Shown here piece by piece: positions 1 to 10,295 of a stretch of DNA of 23,662 bases (within the stretch, counting starts at the first letter, position 1; each line of letters begins with the position of its first letter). Below the pieces are notes generated by a model, which was not told the DNA's origin, did not search any database, and saw only the letters and a list, made by a program, of their open reading frames with translations. Source of the stretch: Jimgerdemannia flammicorona (Eukaryota; Mucoromycota; Endogonomycetes; Endogonales; Endogonaceae); assembly GCA_003990745.1 (NCBI GenBank), contig RBNI01001214.1, positions 1-23,662 of the forward strand, written 5' to 3'. The position numbers and the translations under genes were made by a program.

Positions 1-318
1 CCTCGAGCGATCGTTGCTCTAGTTATCTTGTTCTCAGAATTTATCCGGTCTCTTGGAGGCAGTGTGTTTTCTCTGTAAAACTGTCTGACTGACTGAGGTT
101 TATTCACTCTAAGATATGGGGTTACTTGGTTCTTTGGTGCTGATCCCTGAGGCGGGGTATGGTTCCTTAAATAACATGGTCTTCATTTTGGCTCGGATTA
201 TCTTGTCTTCTTTTGGGATGATCACCTAATGGGTCAGGCTGTCTATTTGATTGTCACGCCATTATGTCATCTGATCTTAGTAGTCACCGGTACTCCATTG
301 TCAATTGCATACGTCACA
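1..318 (-). mobile_element. Partial LTR related to the LTR of element B
   Basis: This is the end of a long terminal repeat in minus orientation, cut by the left edge of the window. A 22-bp block at 94-115 is identical to 6621-6642 in the left LTR of element B and contains the minus-strand AATAAA polyadenylation signal. The right edge ends in GTCACA, so on the minus strand the LTR starts TGTGACG, as the left LTR of B does (TGTGACGG). The rest is diverged and lacks B's 60-bp repeats, so it is a sister subfamily. The internal region would lie left of the window if this is the 5' LTR; a solo LTR is equally possible. The outer flank starts ATATATATA, like the flank of B. Confidence 0.7.
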
Positions 319-3300
319 ATATATATAACTATCTACAGAAGACATCTGACCCTATAGCTGAGGTTGCAGAAGTATAAGCAATCTAAAGATAAGAAACTAC
401 TAATAAAGAAGTCTCTGAATCAGAAGAAATCTCTGAGCTAATTTTCTGAGATAACCCTTACTAGATATTACTAGAAGATAATAATCTCTGAAATACTAAA
501 TAAGGACTAAATATAGTTGTCATTGTTTCAAGATAAGAAACAAATCAGGAAAGAGTCTTTCAGTTAGAAAGATATTAGTATCAAATAGTATTCCACTCTC
601 TTCAAGACTATTATTATCAATATCATCTATTAGATCAATAAAAAAGACAAAGACACTCTGAACCAATATCTCTAATAATTATTATACAGATAACTATATT
701 TCAAGAAATAACTATAATACTAACAAAACAATCTTATAGAAGAGGTCACTTTACCTATACAGAAGTATAGCTCTTAGCTATCTTTCTCTCTATCATAGAT
801 AAAGAGAGTTACTGATTTTTAAAATAGCAAGAAGTTAACAATCAAAAACAGTACTTCTAAGTAATAAAATACTGTTATTATAGAAAATACCCAAACTGCC
901 AAACCTATCAGTATGAGAAGATATATCTCAGCTAAGATATTATAGTATTTATATCTAAGAGAGGAGATGATAGAGCTAGAATTCAAAGAGACTAAGTCAA
1001 CAACAATCTTCTCTCAGTAAGGACATTATATAGAATGTCTTATTATACCCTGAAGTCAGACCCTCAACAAAAGCCTACAAGAAAGATATAGACTATAATC
1101 TTTGCAGTCTCTAAGATAAACTATCAGCCCTAGAAACTTAGTACTAGACTCACTATACAGTTACTTAAAGGAGCCTATATTTAACTGATCTCAATATCTA
1201 GACTTACAAAACAAGGAGTTATTATAGAAGGAGGAATAATAGATCCTGAATATATAGGTGAAATCAAGGTTATCTTAAAAAATAGTACTGAATAGATCTA
1301 AATCTATAGACTCAACAAGCTTATAGTCAAGAACTAATATCTATTACTTCTCATCAATCAAATCTTTAATGCTCTCAAGAATACCAAGTACTTCACTAAA
1401 CTAGATCTCATATCTGGATATTATTAAATCTGAATAAAACTAGAAGATATTTTCAAACCTACTTTTATAACTTTCTTTGAACTCTAATATTAGTATTTAA
1501 TCTCACTAATATACTTACTACTTTCCAGACTCTCATAAATAAGATATTCAAAGACTAACTCTTTATTTTTCTATTAGTATATCTTGATAATATTCTGATC
1601 TTTAGTATAACTAAAGAAGAAAATCTCAAGTATATTTATCTTGTTTTGAAATTTTTACAAGAATATAAGTTATATATTAAACTTATGAAGTATAAATTTT
1701 TCAAAGAATAAGTAAAATATCTAGATCACATTATCTCTATATAAGGAATTCAAGTAGATCTGTACAAGATAAAGATAATCTAAGAATGATCTAAATTAGC
1801 AAAATCTTATAGAACTCAGATTCTTTCTTAGCTTAACTGACTACTACTACTACTTTATCAGAAACTTCTCTGAGATTACTAGGCCTCTCATAAATCTAAT
1901 GAAGAAGATACTATATACAGAATACTATATATCTTATATTTGAGATCTCTTTTGTCAACAAGTATTTTAAGAATACAAAATCTAAAATTAACAGTTACTA
2001 CTAATGTTTCAAATTTTGTTATTAAAGTAGTCTTATTATATATAAGATAATAAAAAAGAACACTACTCTATTATCTTTGAGTTATAAAAAAAATTATCAT
2101 CAGCTAAATAGAAGTTAGTTACTCATGAGAAAGAACTACTGATAATTATATATATATACTTTAGACTACTAGAGATATTATTTAGAAGATATTGAGTTTA
2201 ATATTATTACTAATCATCAATCTCTTAAGTATATTAATACCTAATCTACTTTGTTATGATAATAAGCCAAGTGAATTTAAAAGTTTCAAATATTCAATTT
2301 AATAATTATCTACAAGTTTGATAAGATACTTATAATATTATATATCTTATCAAGATACTCAAATCTTACTATAATAATATAAATTATCTTAGTATCAGAA
2401 TTTCTTGACCAAATTAGACAAGCCTACAAAGAAGACACTATTGCCATTAGAGTTTTCTCAAATATGCTTAAGAAATATATATACTATTAAAAATAATCTT
2501 ATCTACTATTAAGATAAACTCACTTATCTCTTATCTTAGAATTGAGAAAACTATTAAGAACCTTCAATATTACTATTACTGACTCAATATTATAAAAAAA
2601 TTAAGAACTATATTACTACATATATAGTTATAATCTATATTAGTATAATAAGTCTAGCAACTAAGTATCAGCTAGTCTACTTTAATCTTTACTAATTTCT
2701 GTCAAAAAGTTCAAATAAATTACAATGGACTTTATGATATAATTCTCTTAAACCAAGTTTGATACTGATATCATAGTTGTATTTATTAACTGTCTAATTA
2801 AGACTATAGTTGCTAAATTTACTATAACTAATATCTCTATATCTGAGATTACAAGAATCTTTTTTAAGTCAATCTTCTATCATTATGATCTATCATGAGT
2901 CATTATTAGTAACTGAGATTTCAAATTCACCAGTTACTTTTAGCAAGTTCTTTTACTATATCTACTATCTTCTACTCTTAGATTAATAGATAAACTAAAT
3001 ATATAAACAGAACTCTTAAACAGATACTTAGAAACTATATTTTTATAAGCAAGATAATTGAAACTATGATCTAATCTATATAGAATTTATATATAATAAT
3101 ATAGTTTAATTATCTACTAATCTTTTCTCTTTTTGACTACTTTATAATTAAGATTCTAAGACTCTTACAAGTCTTGTCCCCTTTTAGAAAAATAGTTAAA
3201 TATAAGTCTCTACTACTAAAAACCTCAAAAATAAGATAGATAAACTACTTAAGATTATTATTATAAATCTTCAAAAGGCTCAACAGTATCAATTAAAATA

Positions 3301-4008
3301 TGTTAATAAGAAATATCATAATATCACTTATACTATTAGTAATTAAGTTCTATTATCTACTAAGAATCTCAAGATATAATCTCAAGTTAACCATCTATTG
3401 AATAAAGTTAAAATTAAAGTTTATTAGACTCTTTGAGATTATAGAACAAGTCTCTATATTCTTCTACTATCTCAAATTATCTAAAATCATATAAGTATAT
3501 CCAATCTTCTATATATCTTATCTTAAGATCTAAAACTAATCACTATCCTATTCTAGTCAAATTTTTAAGCTATTTATCTCTATAACTATTAAAGACTATA
3601 TTGAGTATGAGATTGAGAAAATTCTCAACAAAAGAATCCACTACTACTGATATGAATATCTGATCAAATAAATAGATTACTCTGAATATAATACTATCTG
3701 AGAACTGCTAGTTAATATTAAAAATATATAAGATATTACATATCTAAGACTTTAAAGCAAAACACATACTCTTATCTCTACTTACTAGTTTGATACTCAC
3801 TACTAGTAAGTTACTTAAGATAATAAAAAGTTCTCTCTGAGTAGTTCAAATCTTCAACTATTAAGTCTTTAGTTCTTATCTTATATAAAGTCAGTCAACT
3901 CTTTATAATGATATCTGTATAAGTTTGAGTAATTTTAGTTAAGTATAACTATTTTTATATAATTTTAAAAATTTAATAAGAATATTAATTCTTAAGGAGA
4001 GAGAGATA
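319..4008 (+). pseudogene. Copy A: AT-rich relic of a dUTPase-bearing chromovirus gag-pol
   Basis: Heavily decayed Ty3/gypsy polyprotein, recognised from short motifs in shifting frames. At 1215-1265 a dUTPase motif III reads GVIIEGGIIDPEY-IGEI. At about 1310-1440 come RT N-terminal motifs (YRLNKL, KLDLISGYY). At 1580-1591 the RT active site reads YLDN instead of YLDD. RNase H traces lie at about 2000-2250 (ITNHQSLKYI). Integrase is at about 2720-3020, with the second acidic site read as SN-DFKFTSYF. A chromodomain lies at 3606-3720 (YEIEKILNKRI, then EYLIK and IDYSEY). A purine tract at 3994-4008 is the probable PPT. Stops replace Trp, Gln and Arg codons as C-to-T or G-to-A changes would. 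Roughly 300 bp between the dUTPase and RT cores appear deleted near 1290. Gag (319 to about 1100) is not convincingly readable. The chromodomain places it near Tf1/sushi-type chromoviruses. Confidence 0.8.
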
Positions 4009-4430
4009 TAATAATTTCTTAGTTATATTATAGTTATAATATATATATTCTCATATCTTTTCTCTAGTCTTTTATTATTTTTTCTTAAATATTCCAAAAT
4101 GTTCCAATATGTATCTTCCAAATACTTAGAAATTCTCTCTTAGTACTAAGACTTTACTAGAATATTCTTATTTTTTCTTTGTACTAAGTATCTTATCTTA
4201 GCTAGTTATAGAATCTTATAGAACATTATAGAATTCTATTAGTTATCTTTATCAAAAACTATTTTTTTGACTTTTCTTTCTATTTCTAAGATTCTTCTAG
4301 ATTTTTCTTTCAGATCTTATATAAATATTCTCTTTCTCTACTTAAATAAAGCTTAGCTTATTTTTTCTAGAAATTTATTTAAACTACTTAAACCTATAAG
4401 TATTTCTTAAAGCTACTTTAAGTCTATTAA
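4009..4430 (+). repeat. Probable 3' LTR of copy A
   Basis: Directly follows the purine tract at 3994-4008. It contains a TATA-like TTATATAAAT at 4317-4326 and AATAAA at 4345-4350, the promoter/polyadenylation spacing also seen in the B and C LTRs. The start (TAATAATTTC) would be a decayed TG terminus. The right end is a guess, because no second copy of this LTR is in the window to align. Confidence 0.45.
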
Positions 4431-6280
4431 AAACTCCAGATTTAGCTACTTCCTCTTAAAGAAACTAGAATTGTTATAGATATGAGCAATAACTTATCAA
4501 GAAGATTTATCAAATCTTTTAACATATCCTCTATACTATCTCTAACCTCAACTTTATATAAATAAAGAATTTTCAGAACCTCTCTTTCTCAGTAGCTATT
4601 AGTATTGATTAAGTTAAAATTGAGAACTAGTAGAATGATATCATTCTTATCTTCATCATCAGTATCTCTATATCTATTAGATGAGTCTATAGAAGTATCA
4701 ATATCTAGTATAAAAAAATCAATAATATCTATAAATAGTTTTTACTAATCTAAAACTATCTGAAGTAAGATTAGAGATTACTATCTAATATAATTAGGAT
4801 CATCTATATAAAGAACTTATTCTTTATTTTTTGAAATATCTGTTCTAATAAATAGTACTTTAAATAGATTAGAGAGACTTTAAATATATTAATCAGAGTT
4901 GTTATTCAAGATAGAGCTTTAATAGAGTTTATATTTCTTAGTTTTGAGAGATTTATATATGAGTAAGTCTTGATATTAGTTCTCTTTAAGAAGAGTAGAA
5001 TATAATAAAATTACAGATAATTTTATAAAGATATATAAATAATAACTTTGATGATATATTACAAATAGTAATTATATAACCTTGATTATATATAATATTA
5101 TTAATAAATGATATATAAATAAGAAATAAATAAGATATAAAAAACAATATACTGAACTTTTAAATATTAAGATAATAGTAATATATGTAGTATTACTTAG
5201 CTATATTATCTAACTTAGAGATTTGTTCTAAAAGTAAATAATTATTTGCTCTAAAAATAAATAGTTTATTTACTTTAAATATAAATAGTATATTTGTTTT
5301 AAATATATATAAATAATATAGTTATATATCTAAATTAGTATATATACTTAGCTAAAATCTATAAACCATTACTTAGCTAATATGTTTAAATACTCCAGTA
5401 GTAAATTTAAAATAAAGTAGTTTTAGTTCAAAAGAAAACTCTAAGTCCTCTATATATATATTTCTCTGAGTTCTTAATAATAATATCTAGCTTTCTAACT
5501 AAACTCTAGATATCTAACTAACTTCTTTAAACTGAGAACTAGTATATAAATCTAAGAAAATACCTTTGAATCTAAATCTAAAAAGATTCAGTTTATATAT
5601 AAAAGAACAAATTTCTTAACTATAGTTATAAGAGAAAGATAATATATTTATTTTATTATACTTTTTTAACTTAGTTAGAAAAGAGAAAAAATAATTAAAA
5701 GGTCTTTTAATACTATATATATTAAGTTTCTAAGTAATATCTTATAATCTAAGTTATCTAAAGATAAGCTTAGAGTAGTAATAAGTATTATTATAGTATT
5801 ATAAATAATTAAAATAATAATAATAATATATATTCTTTATAAAGTATTTTAACTACTTAATCTGAAATAGTTTTAATATAGTAAGTTAGAACTATTTAGT
5901 ATCAAATTTTAATATAGAAAATATTTTTATTTTTATTTATTTTTGATAGAGAATATTAAGTTAATATTTTAGTATTTGTTTAATTTTATTAATATAATAA
6001 GTTATATCTTCTAGTTTTTAATAGTATGTATATTATTAACTCTTATACTAAGTATACTAATATCATATTATTTTTATTTCTTAAATTTATTATAGCTTAA
6101 ATAAAAATAATATTAAAGCCATTTCTTAACTAGTAATAAAATAAGTTTAAAGCTTTTAAATATATTAGTTTGCCTTATTTGGATAATTATATATATAGTT
6201 ATTATCTTTTAAAGTTATATTAATCATTAATATACTTATAACTCTGATAGTATCTGAATTATTTTATTAATAATAATTAA
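4431..6280. other. AT-rich unassigned sequence
   Basis: About 1.85 kb of very AT-rich DNA without a long open frame on either strand and, by eye, without a CG dinucleotide. Apart from a short tandem repeat at 5222-5316 I recognise no protein motif. Its composition equals that of copy A and the Tc1 relic, so it is most likely further decayed transposon sequence. A Tc1 terminal repeat could lie near 6165-6280 but I could not define it. Confidence 0.6.
5222..5316. repeat. Short tandem repeat, four units of 23-24 bp
   Basis: Units begin near 5222, 5245, 5269 and 5293 with TTTG or TTTA, followed by a CTAAA/TTAAA core and a stretch ending in AAATA. They are imperfect, as expected from decay. No function can be assigned. 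Confidence 0.55.
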
Positions 6281-6446
6281 TAATTAATATTTTATATATT
6301 TCTCCTTAGCTTTAATAACTACAGTAATATGTCTTGGTATACTCTCTATTAAACTAGTTTATATAAATATCTTGCAAAACATCATTCTACTCATTCTTTA
6401 CTTACTTCTATAACTTCTCTATCTCTTTTGCTGATATTTTATATAT
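6281..6446 (-). pseudogene. Tc1/mariner transposase relic, C-terminal part
   Basis: On the minus strand 6302-6356 reads IESIPRHI followed by VVIKAKE, matching the usual end of Tc1 transposases (SMPRR...AVIKAKGG). Just upstream in other frames are NDVLQDIYIN and a stretch resembling the segment between the catalytic core and the C-terminus. The relic is interrupted at 6446 by the LTR of element B; its upstream half continues at 13398-13605. Frameshifts and stops are present, so it is dead. The DD34D/E core lies in the other piece. Confidence 0.7.
6441..6446. repeat. Left target-site duplication of element B
   Basis: ATATAT immediately left of the left LTR is repeated as ATATAT at 13398-13403 immediately right of the right LTR. 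Because the target is simple sequence, the true duplication could be 4 or 6 bp; a 5-bp reading does not match. Confidence 0.65.
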
Positions 6447-6515
6447 TGTAACATAGCAGATACTTAACCTTGTAAGTACGTTGGATTTCTGTATCTTGAA
6501 TTCTTGATCTTCTTT

Positions 6516-6529
6516 GACTCCGCGGAGTC
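6516..6529. promoter_or_regulatory. 14-bp perfect palindrome in the LTR
   Basis: GACTCCGCGGAGTC reads identically on both strands. It lies about 120 nt downstream of the TATA box, so it would be part of the 5' leader RNA and could form a hairpin or kissing loop. The same palindrome is intact at 12876-12889 in the other LTR. The role is not known. Confidence 0.6.
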
Positions 6530-6720
6530 CTCGGTATGCAGGGGTGGGTGAGTTCAAAGTGTATCTGCCCACAGGCTTACTAGTTCCTTTGCTTTCTCTT
6601 TGCTTTGAACTATTTCGATCTGAGGTTTATTCACTCTAAGATACTGGGTTATTTATACAAGTTTGCTAGCTATGTGATGGCTAAGTTATGCGGCTAAGTT
6701 TACAAGTCATTTAGTATGTG

Positions 6721-6927
6721 TCAAGACTTTTCGATATTGTCTAAATGCTATACTATATCGGGTCATCGATTTCACAAGTGTTGAGATATTTCGACATTAT
6801 CTAAATGCTATACTATATCGGGTCATCGATTTCGCAAGTGTCGAGATATTTCGACATTGTCTAAATGCTATACTATATTGGGTCATCGATTTCGCAAGTG
6901 TCGAGATATTTCGACATTGTCTAAATC
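6721..6927 (-). repeat. 60-bp tandem repeat in the U3 of the left LTR
   Basis: Three full units (6721-6780, 6781-6840, 6841-6900) and a 27-bp partial unit (6901-6927). Each unit carries the core CTATACTATAT and, at the junctions, an inverted repeat TGTCGA-N6-TCGACA in the best-preserved copies. The position upstream of the TATA box suggests enhancer-like repeats, which is an inference. Confidence 0.9.
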
Positions 6928-7015
6928 GGAGACTTGGCTAACTATAAGGCTATACTATACTGGGAATCGGATTCAGGTACCACGATCAAATGTCTAATTC
7001 CCCTGATTCATATTA

Positions 7016-7560
7016 CTAATTTGGATTGACCGTCACAACTTCCTCCTGAATAGGTGATTTGTCCCTGAAATATCCTATTCATTCAAACTCCCAGGCTTCA
7101 ACAGTTTATATGGTCTTGTACTGTGCAATTTGTTGCATCACGGTTTCCCAATGATGTCGCCTAACTCGCTCGAAGTCTGTAGGGGTTATTTCTCAGATAT
7201 GTGCTAGTGCTGGTTTGTCATCTCGAAACAGTTTATGAATTCTCTTGGTAATGGTGATCTGCAAATAAGAGAGCTGACATTCTGCAATCCAATCTTCTTT
7301 GGTCATTTCCGCATTCTGGTTAAGTATCTGTCCGAGCTTGAAGTACTCTTGGAACTCCGTTCTATGATAGTAGGCCTTGAAGTGCGAAATTCGGGAGAGA
7401 TGGGTCTGGACAATACTTTGGATACTGTCATAATATTCTTCTATAGTCAGGGGTTCAGTAGTATGCCACTGTCTCTCAATGGCTCTTTGGGCAGCACTAG
7501 TGATCTTGAGTGCTGTTTCAGTACTTCAGTTATTGGCCATGATACTTCTTGAGTTGGTTT
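7016..7560 (-). pseudogene. C-terminal extension of element B pol, unknown domain
   Basis: After the SH3-like end of integrase, the frame continues for roughly 160 residues with charged, helix-like sequence (for example TSAAQRAIERQWHTT, EDWIAECQLSYLQ, TKRIHKLFRDD, TPTDFERVRRHHWETV). It is not a chromodomain that I can recognise. Stops interrupt it at 7526-7528, 7193-7195, 7106-7108 and 7079-7081; the frame then passes through the polypurine tract and ends at TAG 7016-7018, inside the LTR. A segment of piece D (13611-14363) resembles it without gaps over 32 residues: K.IH..FR, then DF, then HH at equal spacing. That suggests a real, conserved domain in this retrotransposon lineage. The function is unknown; a chromatin- or host-factor-targeting role, by analogy with chromodomains, is speculation. 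Confidence 0.65.
7038..7048 (-). promoter_or_regulatory. Polypurine tract of element B
   Basis: On the minus strand the sequence AGGAGGAAGT directly precedes the LTR start TGTGAC. This is the standard position of the plus-strand primer in LTR retrotransposons. The tract is also translated as part of the pol frame. Confidence 0.75.
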
Positions 7561-8773
7561 CGGTGAGGATGATTGTGCCTGCAGTTTTTCGTAGCCAAAA
7601 GGTAGTCCCTTTTATATCTTGCACCAGGTAAGGTCCTTCCTACTTGGGCTCCAGTTTTCGTGATCATGAAGCTTCTACCATATTCTGATATACCAGGACT
7701 TTGTCTCCTATCTTGATAATCTCCAAAGGCTTGTGGGTCTTTTCTGCATTATTCTATTGAAGTGTCTGCGCCTTAATGATGTAATCTTCAGCCTTCTTCC
7801 TGATTTGGTGTAGTTTCCATATCTCCGTGTCCACACATTTCCAGACAGCATCTCCATTGGACGATAAGGTTTCTTGAGAACTTTCTTCTCCAAACAGCAT
7901 TTCTCGAGGGGTGAAGTGGGTGCTTTGTGATTGAATATCCCGAAGAGCAGATAATGCTATTGGCAGATAGTGATCTCAATTTACGTAATTATCACAGATC
8001 TTGGCAATAACATTCTTGAGTGTTTTATTGGTCCTTTCTGCTTGTCCGTTTTCTTGGGGATGGTATGCTGTGGTCCGAATATGCTGGATTCTGTATTTCT
8101 TGTAGAGGATTTCAAAGAACTGGTTCACGAATTCTGTTCCTCTGTCTGTGGTGACTTGTACTGGGGTCTTGAATCGGCAGATAATTTCCTTGTGAAAGAA
8201 ATCGGCAATTGACTGTGCGTTGGCTTCCTTGAGGGGTCCTGCCTCTATTCATTTTGTGAAGAGGTCCACAATGATAATGATGTATCAGTTACCAGTCAAG
8301 GTCAAGGGTAGAGGACCAATTACATCCATTGCGATGTGGGCGAATGGTACCAGTTCTATGTGTGCCGATCCCAGGGCTTGATTTCGTTGGTCTTGTTTTT
8401 GTTTCTGGCATTTGTCACAGGTCTTGACAAATTGTCTGATATCTTCCTCCATTTCTGGCCACCATATTGTTTTTCTTGCTTTGTCATATGTGTTTTTTCC
8501 TCCTAGATGGCCAAGTTCGTGTATTGATTTCATTGCTTGCTCCTTCTTGTGATCGGGTATGACTAGTAGTTTTCCTTTCTTCAGTGTTTCTCTATCGGTT
8601 TCGAATTGTTTCCATGTTCTGCTGATAATTGTTTGTGTCCATTCTTTTAGATGTTGGGGCATCTTTCGCTGTCCCAGGTAGGTGATGATTCTATAATAGA
8701 GTTCCTTATTCATGATTGATTTGCTGGTTGGAGGTATTTTGGGGTGTCCATGAGAGGGCATCTGCATTGGCAT
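7561..8773 (-). pseudogene. Integrase region of element B pol
   Basis: Retroviral-type integrase that would insert the cDNA. A HHCC zinc domain is visible (HELGHLGGKNT, then KTCDKCQKQK). The catalytic core shows AMDVIGP (first Asp), TTDRGTEFV (second Asp) and HPQENGQAERTN (Glu in AER). Then come STHFTPREMLFG, IKIGDKVLVY and KLEPK-EGPYLV, the usual SH3-like C-terminus. In-frame stops lie at 8285-8287, 8249-8251, 7976-7978, 7754-7756, 7664-7666 and 7640-7642; several stand where Trp is expected (FTK-IEA, PK-EGPY), which fits TGG-to-TGA/TAG. This part is in a different frame from RNase H, with the switch between 8706 and 8773, so one base was probably gained or two lost. Confidence 0.88.
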
Positions 8774-10286
8774 TGGTTCTTCCTGGGCAGTGTATGATTG
8801 TTACATCGTAGGCTTGTAACTTCATAATCCATCTGGCATAGATTCCTTTGGGTTGTCCAGTGGTCAGTAGCCAGGTGAGGGCTGAGTGGTCTGTCTGGAT
8901 AGTGAAGTGTCTTCCGGCGAGGTAGTAGTGGAACTTTTCCATAGCCCAGATGACCACGAGGCATTCCAACTTGTAGGATTCATATTCTTTTTCAGCTCCT
9001 CTGGTTCCTCGGCTCAGGTATACAATGACATACTCTACTTTGTCCTTCTTCTGGGCCAGGACTGCTCCAAGTCCTTGTGTGCTTGCATCTGTCTGTAGGA
9101 TAAATTCTTGAGTCCAATCAGGTCTTCTAAGGATGGGTGCCTGGGTCAGCCTGACCTTGAGTTCATCAAATGCTTTTTGTTGCCTGCCAGTCCATTGGAA
9201 CTTGATATCCTTCTTGTTGAGTTCGTAAATTGGGCCTGCAATGTTGGAAAATCCTCTAATAAATCTGCGATAATAGGAGGCGAGTCCCATGAAGGCTTGG
9301 GCTTCAGTGACTGTAGTGGGTCTTGGATATGCTGCTACTGCCTGTATCTTGAGGGGGTCCGTATGTGTTCCATCTCAGTTGATAACATGTCCAAGGTAAG
9401 AAATCTCGATTTCCGCGAACTTGCATTTCTTCAGTTTGATGTAAAGACCATGCTTCCTCAACCTTTCCATCATCTGCTGGATGTGCTGCAGATGTTCTTC
9501 AGCTGTCTTGCTGTAGATGATTACATCGTCTATATAAACCATCATCCATCTCCCCATGTCATAGTGGAAGATTTTGTTCATCATTCGCTGGAAGCTTGCT
9601 GGCACATTGCACATTCCAAATGGCATTCGCAGGTAGACATAGGTTCTGTCTGGGGTGATGAAAGCTGATTTCTCACTCACTGCTTCTGTGAGGCCAATTT
9701 GATAGAATCCTGAGTATAAGTCCAAGGTGCTGTAGTATTATGCTTCATCTCCCAGAGTTACGAGAATATCACTGATAAGGGGTAGTAGTTGGCGATCCTT
9801 CTTGGTAATCAAGTTGAGCTTTCTATAATCGGTACAGAGTCTTGGTGCGAATTCTCCTGGCTTGCTTCCTTTCTTCGGGGCTAGTATGACTGGTGAAGCC
9901 CAAGGACTACTGGCTTCTTTGATGATACCGGCTTCTTCCATCTGCTTGATTTCTTCTCTGAGCCATTCATGGTAGGCTGGCAGAATGGGTCTTGCTTTCT
10001 GATAGATTGGTTCGGTTTCTCCTATATCCACATCATGGTAGTAGTGTGGGGTCTTTCCTTTGATATCCTTGAAATCTGTGGCAAGGACATCCTCGAATTC
10101 GTAAAGTATCTTCTTGAGTTCTTTCTTGAGTAGAAACTCATTCCCAATAGTGTAGCTGTGCTTGGTTGTGGTCTCCTCCTTCTTGTGATCTAATTCGGTG
10201 ATTTTGGTGCTGGCAAATACTCCTCTTCCTGTGGATCCGAATCCCTTCCTTCCTCTCTCTGTTTTCTGCAACTTCTTGACTTCCAT
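8706..10286 (-). pseudogene. End of dUTPase, reverse transcriptase and RNase H of element B
   Basis: The segment starts in the linker of the dUTPase and contains its motif V, RGRKGFGSTG (about 10227-10256). RT follows with SPWASPVILAPKKG, RLCTDYRKLN, LDLYSGFYQI, RMPFGMCNVPASFQ and the active site YIDDVIIYS (YIDD at 9525-9536), then YLGHVIN and SYYRRFIRGFS. RNase H shows TDAS near 9089, the Glu region (EYESYKLECL) and TDHSALTWL, followed by GRTNANADALS. Only two stops interrupt the frame here: TAA at 9738-9740, probably from CAA or AAA, and TGA at 9375-9377. All catalytic residues I looked for are intact. After DALSWTPQ the product is out of frame with the integrase. Confidence 0.93.
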
Positions 10287-10295
10287 GATCTTTGG

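Larger units (their letters stand above)
6447..7037 (-). repeat. 3' LTR of element B (left copy)
   Basis: On the minus strand the LTR begins TGTGACGG (7037) and ends CTATGTTACA (6447). In transcription order it holds 60-bp tandem repeats in U3 (6927-6721), a TATA box TATAAAT at 6657-6651, AATAAA at 6632-6627, then a 14-bp palindrome at 6516-6529. Compared with the other LTR there are 33 differences by my count. The pol reading frame enters this LTR and stops at TAG 7016-7018. Confidence 0.93.

Noticed and set aside
319..6446. Mitochondrial DNA insertion or an AT-rich centromere-like satellite
   Set aside because: Gypsy motifs in proper order (dUTPase, RT, RNase H, integrase, chromodomain) show that at least 319-4008 is a decayed retrotransposon, and no satellite-scale repeat is visible.
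6721..6927. CRISPR array
   Set aside because: The repeats are directly tandem without variable spacers and lie inside an LTR of a eukaryotic element.
8706..8773. Programmed frameshift between RNase H and integrase of B
   Set aside because: In Ty3/gypsy elements recoding, where it occurs, lies between gag and pol. Here gag to RNase H is one frame, and I saw no slippery site, so a random indel is simpler.
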